From an uncultured Lachnospiraceae bacterium (GTDB taxonomy: Bacteria > Bacillota > Clostridia > Lachnospirales > Lachnospiraceae), in NCBI GenBank assembly GCA_910579505.1, contig CAJTTZ010000005.1, positions 1 to 64,000 on the forward strand: 64,000 nucleotides of DNA. The letters are read 5' to 3'. The notes under the pieces were generated by a model. It was not told the origin of the DNA and searched no databases. It was given only the letters and a program-made list of their open reading frames with translations. Below are positions 1 to 8,233 of this stretch, piece by piece. The first letter of the stretch is position 1. Every line of letters begins with the position of its first letter. The position numbers and the translations under genes are program-made.

Positions 1-226
1 CTGAAAATCTTCTTTGGAATCTTTTCAGGGTTGCATTACTGTTTATTTGTCAAGGTTCGTATTCTTCTGTGCTGTGCCAGTATGTTACCGACGCAACGGA
101 CTTATACTAACACAACCGTTTCGCGCCGTCAACCCCTTTTTTAAAATTTTACAAAACTTTTTTCTTCTGTAAATTTTAAAAACCGGGAAAAAAAAGAAAT
201 CTCAATCTCTTAAGATTCTTTTTAAA
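1..226. other. Non-coding left edge, no gene recognised
   Basis: I see no open reading frame with a ribosome-binding site here. The stretch becomes very AT-rich after about position 135. It contains a near-perfect inverted repeat (about 138-153 against 168-182, TTTTAAAATTT-type arms). Reading on the minus strand, the tRNA-Ser gene is followed by a short AATCT/AGATT hairpin and then a run of eight T (about 190-220), which could be its terminator. What lies left of position 1 is unknown. Confidence 0.4.
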
Positions 227-314
227 CGGAGAAAGAGGGATTTGAACCCTCGCGCCGCGTAAGCGACCTACACCCTTAGCAGGGGCGCCTCTTCAGCCTC
301 TTGAGTATTTCTCC
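227..314 (-). tRNA. tRNA-Ser (anticodon GCU)
   Basis: Read on the minus strand the sequence folds as a class II tRNA. The acceptor stem GGAGAAA pairs with TTTCTCC, followed by discriminator G. The T-arm is GAGGG TTCAAAT CCCTC. The anticodon loop CTGCTAA gives anticodon GCU, which reads AGC/AGU serine codons. The long variable arm expected of tRNA-Ser is present. The total length is 88 nt and the 3' CCA is not encoded, so it must be added after transcription. Confidence 0.95.
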
Positions 315-451
315 ACAGTCTGAACTATTCCTCTACCAAATATATAGTTCCGCGTCTCCACAACGCAAAGTAATTATACATAAGGTAATTTTGTTTGTCA
401 ATGCCTTTTCACGGATTCCTTTTCAAATCCGTCTACAAATTATATTCCCCA

Positions 452-1003
452 TTATAATTTACAGTATTCCCTGATTGCCGTTTCATATAAATCCTGTCCT
501 ATGGAATCAATCACCACGATCACCGGGAAATTTTCTACTTCAAGCTTACGGATCGCTTCCGTCCCCAGATCATCGTAGGCAATCACTTCCGACGCTTTGA
601 TGGAACCTGCAAGAAGCGCACCCGCGCCGCCTACTGCCGCAAAATAAACCGCGCCGTTTCTGACAATCGCCTCTTTCACCTTTTCCGAACGCTTTCCCTT
701 GCCAATCATACCTGTCAGTCCCAGATCCAGAAGCGCAGGGGCGTACTTGTCCATCCGGCTTGCCGTGGTCGGTCCTGCGGACCCGATCGGTCTGCCCTCC
801 CTCGCCGGGGAAGGTCCCATATAATAGATGACATTGTCCTTCATTTCCAAAGGCAGCGCCTCACCCTTTTCCAGCGCTTCGTACATTCTCTTATGCGCTG
901 CGTCGCGCGCGGTGTAAATTGTGCCCGTCAGATACACATAATCTCCGGCACGCAGTTCCTTTGCCGTTTCCTTATTGATAGGCGCCGTTATATGCCGCTC
1001 CAT
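452..1003 (-). CDS. Class I fumarate hydratase, beta (C-terminal) subunit
   Basis: This is a 183-residue protein matching the C-terminal half of the iron-sulfur (class I) fumarase/tartrate dehydratase family, which interconverts fumarate and malate. Visible landmarks are the GSAGPTTASRMD segment, the GMIGKG loop and the VGGAGALLAG stretch typical of the family. The ATG at 1003 was chosen because it follows AGAAAGGG at good spacing and because homology begins at once (ERHITAPINKE). The frame stays open about 57 codons further upstream without family similarity. The alpha subunit lies immediately upstream on the same strand, as expected for the two-subunit form found in clostridia. The assignment to fumarase rather than L(+)-tartrate dehydratase rests on family resemblance only. 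Confidence 0.88.
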   Translation of the reverse strand: MERHITAPINKETAKELRAGDYVYLTGTIYTARDAAHKRMYEALEKGEALPLEMKDNVIYYMGPSPAREGRPIGSAGPTTASRMDKYAPALLDLGLTGMIGKGKRSEKVKEAIVRNGAVYFAAVGGAGALLAGSIKASEVIAYDDLGTEAIRKLEVENFPVIVVIDSIGQDLYETAIREYCKL

Positions 1004-1198
1004 ATTGTCAGCCCTTTCTTTTCTCAATTCTGTTTCCAGCCAAACTTCCAATCCCTGCACACCACTGTCAAAGCTACACCTTTCAAGGGTCAAATGCATA
1101 TATATTGTGTCTGCAAAACAAGGAAGTACTATATATATAGAAGAAACACATGCTGCCATAACAGCCAGATGCAAAAATCACCCGCAGAAGACCGGCTT

Positions 1199-2041
1199 CT
1201 ACAGCACCCGCACCGCATGCCGGTTCACATGACAGCAGATGTTGACCGCCACAGGAAGCCCCGCTATATGCGTGGGATAAGTCTCTATATTAACCGCCAG
1301 CGCCGTTGTCGTACCGCCTAGACCCCCCGGTCCGATTCCGGTTTTGTTGATCTGTGAGAGCATTTCCTCCTCCAGCTCCCTGACATAAGGAACCTCCGAC
1401 CGCTCGTCAACAGACCTCGTCAACGCATGCTTCGCCATCAGCGCACATTTCTCAAAAGTGCCGCCGATTCCGACGCCAACCACCATGGGCGGGCAGGCAT
1501 TGGGGCCTGCATCCCTGACTGCCGTCAGGATCGCATCCTTCACACCCTCCACACCGTCGGCGGGTTTCAGCATAAACACCCTGCTCATATTTTCGCTGCC
1601 AAAGCCCTTCGGCGCCACCGTGATCTTAACCTGATCCCCCGGAACAATTTCACTGTGTATGACCGCCGGCGTATTATCCTTCGTATTTTCACGGATCAGC
1701 GGATCGCCCACCACGGACTTGCGCAGATAGCCTCCTGTATAGCCCTGCCGCACGCCTTCATTGACCGCATCAGTGAGACTATCCCCTTCAAAGTGTATAT
1801 CCTGTCCTATTTCCAGAAATACCACTGTCATTCCCGTATCCTGACAGATCGGAATCATATCCTTCCCGGCAATTTCCAGATTATCCTGCAGCTGCCTCAG
1901 GATCTGCTTGCCAAGCGGCGCTTCTTCCGTCTGCGCCGCGCATTTCATCGCCCGTTCCATATCTGCGGAGAGAAAGTGATTCGCCTCGATACACATTTCC
2001 TTGATATTCCGGGTAATTTCCTCCGTCGCTATCGTCCGCAT
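1199..2041 (-). CDS. Class I fumarate hydratase, alpha (N-terminal) subunit
   Basis: This 280-residue subunit should carry the [4Fe-4S] cluster of the heterodimeric fumarase. The likely cluster ligands are Cys66 (in PICQDTGM), Cys183 (in NACPPM) and Cys270 (in ICCHVNRHA), at the spacing known from class I fumarases. The KTGIGPGGLGGTTTALAV segment near residues 233-250 is a family signature. The ATG at 2041 is preceded by GGAGGAAAC. The beta subunit follows about 195 bases downstream, an unusually wide gap for this pair, so coupling may be loose. Together they would serve the reductive or oxidative arm of the TCA cycle in the cytoplasm. Confidence 0.9.
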   Translation of the reverse strand: MRTIATEEITRNIKEMCIEANHFLSADMERAMKCAAQTEEAPLGKQILRQLQDNLEIAGKDMIPICQDTGMTVVFLEIGQDIHFEGDSLTDAVNEGVRQGYTGGYLRKSVVGDPLIRENTKDNTPAVIHSEIVPGDQVKITVAPKGFGSENMSRVFMLKPADGVEGVKDAILTAVRDAGPNACPPMVVGVGIGGTFEKCALMAKHALTRSVDERSEVPYVRELEEEMLSQINKTGIGPGGLGGTTTALAVNIETYPTHIAGLPVAVNICCHVNRHAVRVL

Positions 2042-2183
2042 GTTTCCTCCGTTTGCCCTATGTTCATATGTTCAACCCGCACCCATTCACAAAACCGTGC
2101 CTACAGCACTCCCTCAGCGCATCATCTTCCTGTCAGACTTGTGCAGGCACAGTTTGCCCGTCAGAGCCGCCCTGGTTGAACTG

Positions 2184-2594
2184 TCAATCAACAATCTGCG
2201 CCCTGACTTCCTCAAGCTCTTCCGATTCCACTTCCTGCGGTTTCCAGCCGATCTTCTGTCCATCGGCGCTGTAGCGGGGTATCAGATGAAGGTGAAAATG
2301 AAATACTGTCTGCCCCGCAAGATCACCGTTATTCTGCACCAGATTAAATCCCTCGCACCCAAGCTTATCGCGCATCTTAATTATCATTCTTTTTGCAAGT
2401 TTCATAACCTCGCCGGCACTCTCCTCCGGCAGCTCAAAAAGATCAGCATAGTGATCTTTGGGCAAAATCAGCGCGTGACCTCTAGTCGCCGGCCCCTGAT
2501 CGAGAATAACACGGAATTTTTCGTCCTCATATAAGGTTTTTGCCGGGATTTCTCCATTAGCAATTTTACAAAAAATACAATTGTCCACTTTCAT
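2184..2594 (-). CDS. HIT family nucleotide-binding protein
   Basis: This is a 136-residue histidine-triad protein. The active-site motif HFHLHLIPR is near residues 97-105 and the N-terminal CIFCKI pair resembles the zinc-binding cysteines of Hint-type hydrolases. Such enzymes hydrolyse phosphoramidate or adenylylated nucleotides such as AMP-lysine; the true substrate cannot be read from sequence. The ATG at 2594 was preferred over one five codons upstream because a GGAGGA box sits just before it. It is a single gene lying between the flavoprotein and fumarase genes on the same strand. Confidence 0.9.
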   Translation of the reverse strand: MKVDNCIFCKIANGEIPAKTLYEDEKFRVILDQGPATRGHALILPKDHYADLFELPEESAGEVMKLAKRMIIKMRDKLGCEGFNLVQNNGDLAGQTVFHFHLHLIPRYSADGQKIGWKPQEVESEELEEVRAQIVD

Positions 2595-2655
2595 AGCTCC
2601 TCCGTTCACAAAACTGTGTTTTCCTTTATTTTTATATAAGGTAAGGTCCTAAGTC

Positions 2656-3654
2656 TCAGACAGCCCCAAACTGCAGCACCTGGTCAAGCGAGCGCAGCAC
2701 CTTAAAATCTCCCTTCATCTTCATGTCTCCCGCCATAAAGGAAGTCTGAAAGGTTGTCCTGCCCGAAACAATGTCCGAAAAAGAAGCACGGTCAAGCTGT
2801 ATTTCCACATCCACACGCCCGCCTTCCCCATAATGGCAGTCAATGCTCGGACCGTCTATCACAATCATAAGCGGCGTTTTTTTCTCCTCAATCACTACCT
2901 TGAAACCCGCTGCAAATCCCGGCTGCGGTACAAAATGTTTTCGGATCTCATCCACAAATTCCGTAGTGTCTTCCTTCTCGCTGCTGCCCATCATATCCCG
3001 GAACAGACTTGCAAGCTCCTGAATATCCGCCTTCTGCCGCTGCACATAAGTATCGTCCGCCACGTACTGGGAAAGCTGTTCCGACTCCTGCGGCGTAAAA
3101 TTAACGGTTTTTGTAATAGCCACCTTCTGTTTTACCGCCTGATTGCTTGCAGGCAGACAGGGCATTTTCTGGTTAATCGTGCGGTAAAGATTCTCCGCAT
3201 TTTTCTCAATGATACGGATATAATCCGCATTTTCCTCCAGAAGGGACGTATCCGCAATATAGCCGCAGAGCCCGCTGCAGGGAAGCCCGCCGAGAATCTC
3301 CCACGCCGTGGCAAGATTTAGTTTCCCCTCCTGCTCGCCGTAAGTGGTGGACATGACGATTGGGCACATGTAAATCCGGCTTATTTTTTCTTTATCGCCG
3401 TAGAGCCAGCATGCGTCCAGAAACAGCTGCATGTAGCCGCCGATCCCGTACCATTCAAGCGTCGTTGCGAGAATTACGCCGTCCGCGTTTTTCAAAGTCT
3501 GCGGAAGCGTCGGGATGCTGTTTTTCTGCTCATAAAGATAGAAGACTTCCACCGTCACGCGAAGCTCCTCCAGCACTTCCTTCATCTTCTTTATCACAAA
3601 CAGCGTGGGATCATCCATAAGGCCTCTCCCGCCATAATAGATATTAATCTGCAT
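2656..3654 (-). CDS. Flavodoxin-like NAD(P)H oxidoreductase fused to an SCP2-like domain
   Basis: The protein has 332 residues. Residues 1 to about 180 resemble the NADPH-dependent FMN reductase/flavodoxin fold: a beta strand QINIYYGG, a phosphate-loop-like segment, and the ATTLEWYGIGGYMQLFLDAC region where flavin usually contacts. The C-terminal ~100 residues (DEIRKHFVPQPGF to the end) look like a sterol-carrier-protein-2-type lipid-binding domain, including the FMAGDMKMKGDFKVL segment typical of that fold. The ATG at 3654 follows AGGAAAGAGG and lies 16 bases after the rhomboid stop codon, so the two are probably co-transcribed. The substrate is unknown. Confidence 0.7.
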   Translation of the reverse strand: MQINIYYGGRGLMDDPTLFVIKKMKEVLEELRVTVEVFYLYEQKNSIPTLPQTLKNADGVILATTLEWYGIGGYMQLFLDACWLYGDKEKISRIYMCPIVMSTTYGEQEGKLNLATAWEILGGLPCSGLCGYIADTSLLEENADYIRIIEKNAENLYRTINQKMPCLPASNQAVKQKVAITKTVNFTPQESEQLSQYVADDTYVQRQKADIQELASLFRDMMGSSEKEDTTEFVDEIRKHFVPQPGFAAGFKVVIEEKKTPLMIVIDGPSIDCHYGEGGRVDVEIQLDRASFSDIVSGRTTFQTSFMAGDMKMKGDFKVLRSLDQVLQFGAV

Positions 3655-3670
3655 AAGCCTCTTTCCTTTC

Positions 3671-4717
3671 TCACCTATGATTGGAAAACACCTGAATTTT
3701 CTTAGACGCTGCAATGACAGCCGCCGCCGTAAAGCCCATCAAAACGCCTCCCACATGCGCCGCGTTGTTCACCCCTGCACTGGTAAAACCACAGTAGAGC
3801 GAAAAGGCAATCGCAAAAGCCACCCTGCCTGCGGTCATGGACTCCAGCTTCCCCCGGTGTGCCATAACCAGAAACAGCAGCGCGCCCTCCACGCCGAAAA
3901 CCGCGCCGCTCGCCCCTGCTGAACTGCCATAAGCATTCGTTAAAAGCTCGTATCCCATGGAAAAAATATTCCCCGCAAGGCCGGACAGCACATAAAGCGC
4001 CGTATAAGGAAGCGCTCCCAGTTTGCGTTCCACAATCGCCCCCACATAATACAGAACGATCATATTGCTGAAAAGGTGCTCCACATTCCAATGTAAAAAC
4101 ATACTTGTAAACAGGCGGTACCATTCCCCCTGCCAAAGCGCCGTTACACTAAACGCACCCCTATTATATAACAAATCTCCCGTAAATGTACATATCAGAA
4201 ATATAATTACATTCACCGCTACCAGAGCAGCATTAACCCACGACACCGCCCGCCAGTCTGTCTTCTTTGCCTGTCCGGCGTACGATGCCGCCGCCTTCGC
4301 TTCCTCCCGTGCCGCCGAAAACAGATACTCCTCCAGAATATCTTTCCAGCCGTAAAAATCCGCCACCTGTGTCTCGTGAATCAGCAGACGGTATTCGCGC
4401 GAATCAATAACCCAGCAAAAGCTGTCCCCTCCGCAAAGTCTTCTCGCCTTCTCCGTGTCGTCGCACAGGACAAGCGTCATTACATGGACTTCCCTCTCGC
4501 CTTTGTCACGGAAAAAAGTCTCTATCTGCTCTTTCAGATGTATATACTGGTCCATCGAAATATAGAGTCCCTGCCTGTAATCTATCACATGAAGCACAGT
4601 AATACCCTGCACTTCCCTGCGACAGTAAAAGTTAAACTCAGGCAGATTAGACGGTATCTTACCATAGCCCCGTTCAAAGAACAGATTTTCCAGTCGATTC
4701 AGCGTTAAAATATCCAT
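3671..4717 (-). CDS. Rhomboid family intramembrane serine protease
   Basis: The protein has 348 residues. A soluble N-terminal region of about 155 residues precedes a six- to seven-helix membrane domain. The catalytic Ser270 lies in GASGAVFG and the partner His321 in NNAAHVGG, the two hallmarks of active rhomboids. HWNVEHLFSNM at about 209-219 matches the family's first-helix signature. The N-terminal domain (VLHVIDYRQGLYISMDQY) is not one I recognise. The upstream neighbour is the GH127 gene, 18 bases away, and the flavoprotein gene follows closely. The natural substrate is unknown. Confidence 0.9.
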   Translation of the reverse strand: MDILTLNRLENLFFERGYGKIPSNLPEFNFYCRREVQGITVLHVIDYRQGLYISMDQYIHLKEQIETFFRDKGEREVHVMTLVLCDDTEKARRLCGGDSFCWVIDSREYRLLIHETQVADFYGWKDILEEYLFSAAREEAKAAASYAGQAKKTDWRAVSWVNAALVAVNVIIFLICTFTGDLLYNRGAFSVTALWQGEWYRLFTSMFLHWNVEHLFSNMIVLYYVGAIVERKLGALPYTALYVLSGLAGNIFSMGYELLTNAYGSSAGASGAVFGVEGALLFLVMAHRGKLESMTAGRVAFAIAFSLYCGFTSAGVNNAAHVGGVLMGFTAAAVIAASKKIQVFSNHR

Positions 4718-4735
4718 GAGAAAAGAGTATCATTT

Positions 4736-6712
4736 TCAGTTGGGGATGTCAAACGGCTTCGCAGAGTCCTTGCGCCTCATCCACACCCGCATTTCATTGA
4801 CGCCCCGGTTTGCCCATGCATAATAAGGAATCAGGGTTATCTCCGTCTCAGTCTCTCCGCCAAGGTCATTCATCTTATGGTACAGCGCGCCCGGCTTGGG
4901 GACCTGTCTATATCCGAATGCCTTTATTATACCCACACCGCCTAAAAGTTGTGCATCATATGAATACCGAAAACCTGCCTGCGCATCCAGTTTCAGTAAA
5001 TGCAGATTTTCGCCATTATCAATACCCTCCGCACAGTAGACAAAAGGTCCTCTCGATACGGCCGCCTTCCCGATATCTGCACGGACTAACGGATTAGCCT
5101 CCCAGACTTCGATCTCCATATCAAACTGCAGGGTTATTGTATCATCCGTAAACCGTTTCCTAAAATAAATATACCCATCTTTACTTTTCACATCTACAAT
5201 CTGTCCGTTCCATTCCACAGTATATCTGTTCGCCCAGCCGGGTATGCGAACGGCAAATCCCAGCTCCTCGTCCCCGTTCTGCCTCAGCAAAAAACGGACC
5301 GTCCCTTTGTAGGGGTATTCCGTTTCCTGCCTGACAAACAGGCTTCCTTTCTCCGTTTCAAATTCACTTTCACAGTTCATAAAGAGGACAGAATAAACAG
5401 TCGTCTCCTTTTTCAAATAGACATAATGATTCAAAGATGCTAATAAACGTGCCAGATTGGGCGGGCAGCACGCGCATCCAAGCCATTCCGGGCGGACCGC
5501 CTTCACATGGCTCTTTCCGGGGTCCCTTCTGGAACTCTCGGGATTTACTTCCAGCGGATTTACATAGAAGAAGTGTTTCCCGTCCAGCGCCATTCCCGCC
5601 AGTGCCGTATTATAAAGCGCCCGTTCCATAACGTCCCCATACTCCCCGCGTATCTCATTCCTAAGCATCTGATAGGCAAAAAAGATCAGTCCGACAGAGG
5701 CGCACGTTTCACAGTACATGGTATCATTTGGCAGATTATAGTCAAAAGTAAAAGATTCCCCTATCACCGTAGAGCCAATACCGCCCGTAATGTACATCCG
5801 TCTGTCAACAATATTTCTCCAGATCTTTCTGCATACATTTAGCAGTTTCTCATCGCCGGACGCCTCCGCAGCGTCAGCCATTGCCGTACACATATAAACA
5901 AGGCGGACCGCGTGACCCTCCGCGGTATCCTGTTCCAATATCGGCTTATGTACCTGATAGTAGGACAAAGGGAATTTATCCAACCCCTGTATCAGCGGGG
6001 TCTGATTCGGGTCTTCCGCCTTCTGCTTTTCAAAGAAAGCGTTGTCCGCTCCCCTTTCATAAAGGAAAAATCTGCTCAAATTCAAATACCGCTCTTCCCC
6101 CGTCAGATGAAACAGCCGCATTAAGCCGATCTCAATCTCCTCGTGTCCGTCATACCCTCTGATTTTTCCTTCTTCTTTGCCAAAATGCCGGTCAATACAA
6201 TCCGCCAGTTTACACGCCATCCCAACTGCTTTCTCGTTTCCCGTTGCCCCATAGTAAGCCACCGCCGCTTCAAGAAAATGTCCGGCGCAATACAGTTCAT
6301 GGCTTTCTGACAGACGCTTGAATTTTCTCTCTGGCGCCTCAATCGTAAAATAAGTTCCCAGATAGCCGTCCTCTTCCTGCGCACTGCCTATCAGATCAAC
6401 AACCTTATCTGCAAGCTCCTTCAGTTCCTGATCCATATCATTTTCCAGTGTGTACGCTGCAGCCTCCAGCCATTTATACACATCGCTGTCCTGAAACACC
6501 CACCCATAATGATTTCCCGCAGACTGCCCCGCGGCAATCTTAAAATTTTCTATGGCATGGCTTTTTTCATTGGGAATGCTGCTGTCATCCCTTTCCCGCT
6601 CTATACAGATATCGGCCTCATCATTCAACACCTTCCATTGATAAGGCAGCATCTCATTTTTTACAATAGACTGATATCTCCTCCAAAATGCATCCGTTAT
6701 TTTTGTTGCCAT
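4736..6712 (-). CDS. GH127 beta-L-arabinofuranosidase
   Basis: This 658-residue cytoplasmic enzyme lacks a signal peptide and matches glycoside hydrolase family 127 (HypBA1 type), which removes beta-L-arabinofuranose from plant extensin-like or arabinan oligosaccharides. The cysteine-nucleophile/zinc site of the family is fully recognisable: Glu335 and Cys337 in MYCETCAS, and Cys415/Cys416 in GCACCPPN. The ATG follows AAGGAGGC. It is the last gene of the sugar cluster but lies behind a strong terminator (6733-6777), so it is likely expressed less than the binding protein or by read-through. The context suggests that imported arabino-oligosaccharides are trimmed inside the cell. Confidence 0.92.
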   Translation of the reverse strand: MATKITDAFWRRYQSIVKNEMLPYQWKVLNDEADICIERERDDSSIPNEKSHAIENFKIAAGQSAGNHYGWVFQDSDVYKWLEAAAYTLENDMDQELKELADKVVDLIGSAQEEDGYLGTYFTIEAPERKFKRLSESHELYCAGHFLEAAVAYYGATGNEKAVGMACKLADCIDRHFGKEEGKIRGYDGHEEIEIGLMRLFHLTGEERYLNLSRFFLYERGADNAFFEKQKAEDPNQTPLIQGLDKFPLSYYQVHKPILEQDTAEGHAVRLVYMCTAMADAAEASGDEKLLNVCRKIWRNIVDRRMYITGGIGSTVIGESFTFDYNLPNDTMYCETCASVGLIFFAYQMLRNEIRGEYGDVMERALYNTALAGMALDGKHFFYVNPLEVNPESSRRDPGKSHVKAVRPEWLGCACCPPNLARLLASLNHYVYLKKETTVYSVLFMNCESEFETEKGSLFVRQETEYPYKGTVRFLLRQNGDEELGFAVRIPGWANRYTVEWNGQIVDVKSKDGYIYFRKRFTDDTITLQFDMEIEVWEANPLVRADIGKAAVSRGPFVYCAEGIDNGENLHLLKLDAQAGFRYSYDAQLLGGVGIIKAFGYRQVPKPGALYHKMNDLGGETETEITLIPYYAWANRGVNEMRVWMRRKDSAKPFDIPN

Positions 6713-6732
6713 TATGAAAGCCTCCTTTATGT

Positions 6733-6777
6733 AAAAAAGGGCGGCGCTCAGTTGAACTGCTCAACCGGCGCCGTCCC
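6733..6777 (-). terminator. Intrinsic terminator between the sugar-binding lipoprotein and GH127 genes
   Basis: Read on the minus strand, GGGACGGCGC ... GCGCCGCCC forms a long GC-rich hairpin with an inner GTTGA/TCAAC extension, followed directly by TTTTTT. It lies after the binding-protein stop codon and 21 bases before the GH127 start, so it should cut most transcripts there and let only a fraction through to GH127. Confidence 0.85.
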
Positions 6778-6823
6778 AATACCTGTCCTATTTGCTAATC
6801 TCCCCCTGTTTCCGGCATACAGC

Positions 6824-8128
6824 TTATTGACCCATTATCTTATCAATCGTCGTCTGGGCTTCTTCCGCCGCCTGCTCCGGCTCGCTGTCCCCGGTAATCA
6901 CTTTGTTGAATGCCAGTGAAATCGCATCGGAAATTTCCGGCCACTCCGGCAGCGGCCCTCTTGCCTGTGCATACTGCATCTGGTCTACGAATACCTGATA
7001 AACCTCGTCGCCCTCAAACTGTCCTTCCGCAATCGTGGAATCGGAGGAAATATATCCCATCTGCTGCATCATATAAAGGCAGGTATCGCCGCTCACCGCG
7101 TATTCAAGGAATTTAATTGCCCCATCTTCATTTCCGCCGGCAATCACTGCGTAATTCTCGCCGCCCAAGCCAGAAACCGGCTGAGCGTCTATCGGAATAG
7201 GCGCAACGCCCCAATTCACATCAGGCGCATCCTCTCTCATAGTCGGAATCTGCCATGTGCCGTTAATCATCATCGCAAGGTTGCCCGCTATAAACTGGTG
7301 CATCGTATCACCCTGCGTCCAGTTAATCGCTTCTTTGGTCATAGCGCCGGAATCAACCATATCCTTCACAAACTTCAGGGCCTTAATGCCGCCCTCAGAA
7401 TTAATCTCATAGGATGTTGCTCCAGTTGACCACATCCAGGGCAGGAAGTTGAAAGTACCTTCTTCATTCTGCAGCGCACAGTGCGCAAATCCCGAAACAT
7501 TATCTGTCGTGCATGCTTTGGCTGTCGCCAGAAGGTCATCCCATGTAGCGGGCACTTCGCAGCCGGCCGTCTCAAGCATGTCCTTATTGTAAAACAGCAC
7601 CAGATCATTGCTTCCGAAAGGCACGCCATACAGTTTACCGTCCAATGTGCAGGAATTTACCGGGCCGTCGTAATAAGTGCTCACATCAAATCTCCCTGTC
7701 AGGTCGGCGAAAATTCCCATTGCCGCATAGGAAGCGTGGTCAGGATTATCCAAAATCACCAAGTCAGGCAGTTCTGATGCAGATGCTCCTATGGATAACT
7801 GTTTCTTGAAGTCAGCAAAGGGAACATACTTCGCCTCCACGGTAACACCGCTGTTGGAACTGTTGAACTCGTCAATAATATGGTTCAACGCCTCCTGATG
7901 CCCTTCCGTCTCCCAGTAATACCAGATGGTTACATTGCCCTCCGCGGAAGTTTCTCCCGCTGCGGCCGCAGGCTCGTCAGTTTCCGGCTCCGCCTCGGAG
8001 ACTGCAGCGCCAGTATCCGCCTGCGGCGCATCTGCTGCACCCTGCTCAGAACCTGATCCGCATCCAGCAAGTATCATGCCTGTCATGCACACTGTCATAA
8101 ACATAGACAAAAATCGTTTTTTCTTCAT
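6824..8128 (-). CDS. Sugar ABC transporter substrate-binding lipoprotein
   Basis: This is a 434-residue extracellular solute-binding protein (family 1). It has a positively charged start, a hydrophobic stretch and a lipobox LAGC with Cys23 as the lipid attachment site, followed by an acidic Ala/Glu/Pro-rich linker to about residue 65. The body shows the usual landmarks (TIWYYWETEGHQEALNHII, LYGVPFGSNDLVLFYNKDML, MINGTWQIP). The ATG at 8128 is preferred over one two codons upstream because GGAGG is then eight bases away. It pairs with the two permeases further upstream on the same strand. No ATPase gene is present in this cluster, so a shared MsmX-type ATPase encoded elsewhere is likely. Confidence 0.92.
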   Translation of the reverse strand: MKKKRFLSMFMTVCMTGMILAGCGSGSEQGAADAPQADTGAAVSEAEPETDEPAAAAGETSAEGNVTIWYYWETEGHQEALNHIIDEFNSSNSGVTVEAKYVPFADFKKQLSIGASASELPDLVILDNPDHASYAAMGIFADLTGRFDVSTYYDGPVNSCTLDGKLYGVPFGSNDLVLFYNKDMLETAGCEVPATWDDLLATAKACTTDNVSGFAHCALQNEEGTFNFLPWMWSTGATSYEINSEGGIKALKFVKDMVDSGAMTKEAINWTQGDTMHQFIAGNLAMMINGTWQIPTMREDAPDVNWGVAPIPIDAQPVSGLGGENYAVIAGGNEDGAIKFLEYAVSGDTCLYMMQQMGYISSDSTIAEGQFEGDEVYQVFVDQMQYAQARGPLPEWPEISDAISLAFNKVITGDSEPEQAAEEAQTTIDKIMGQ

Positions 8129-8188
8129 TTTCATATCCTCCAATTCCAATTAATTTGTTGATAAATTTATGATATCAAGATATGACAA

Positions 8189-8203
8189 TTGGCAATACGC
8201 CAA
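8189..8203. promoter_or_regulatory. Small dyad upstream of the binding-lipoprotein gene
   Basis: The palindrome TTGGC-AATAC-GCCAA (five-base arms) sits about 60-75 bases upstream of the lipoprotein start, in the gap after the kinase gene. On the minus strand an AT-rich region with TTGTCA and TATCATAAAT follows, which might hold a promoter. This is a candidate operator only; five-base arms can arise by chance. Confidence 0.3.
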
Positions 8204-8233
8204 AAACCTTAAAAAAGGGAGAAATTTCTAAGC

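Noticed and set aside
1..226. rRNA gene edge at the left end of the window
   Set aside because: The sequence before the tRNA-Ser has no recognisable 5S, 16S or 23S segment.
1004..1174. N-terminal extension of the fumarase beta subunit
   Set aside because: The frame is open, but the ribosome-binding site and the family similarity both begin at 1003.
893..1321. Plus-strand open frame of 142 codons over the fumarase genes
   Set aside because: It spans the gap and both fumarase subunits in the opposite strand, has no ribosome-binding site and gives no protein-like sequence; the minus-strand genes are clear.
3702..4136. Minus-strand 144-codon frame inside the rhomboid gene
   Set aside because: It is a shadow frame of the rhomboid membrane domain, rich in Gly/Arg/Cys, with no start signal.
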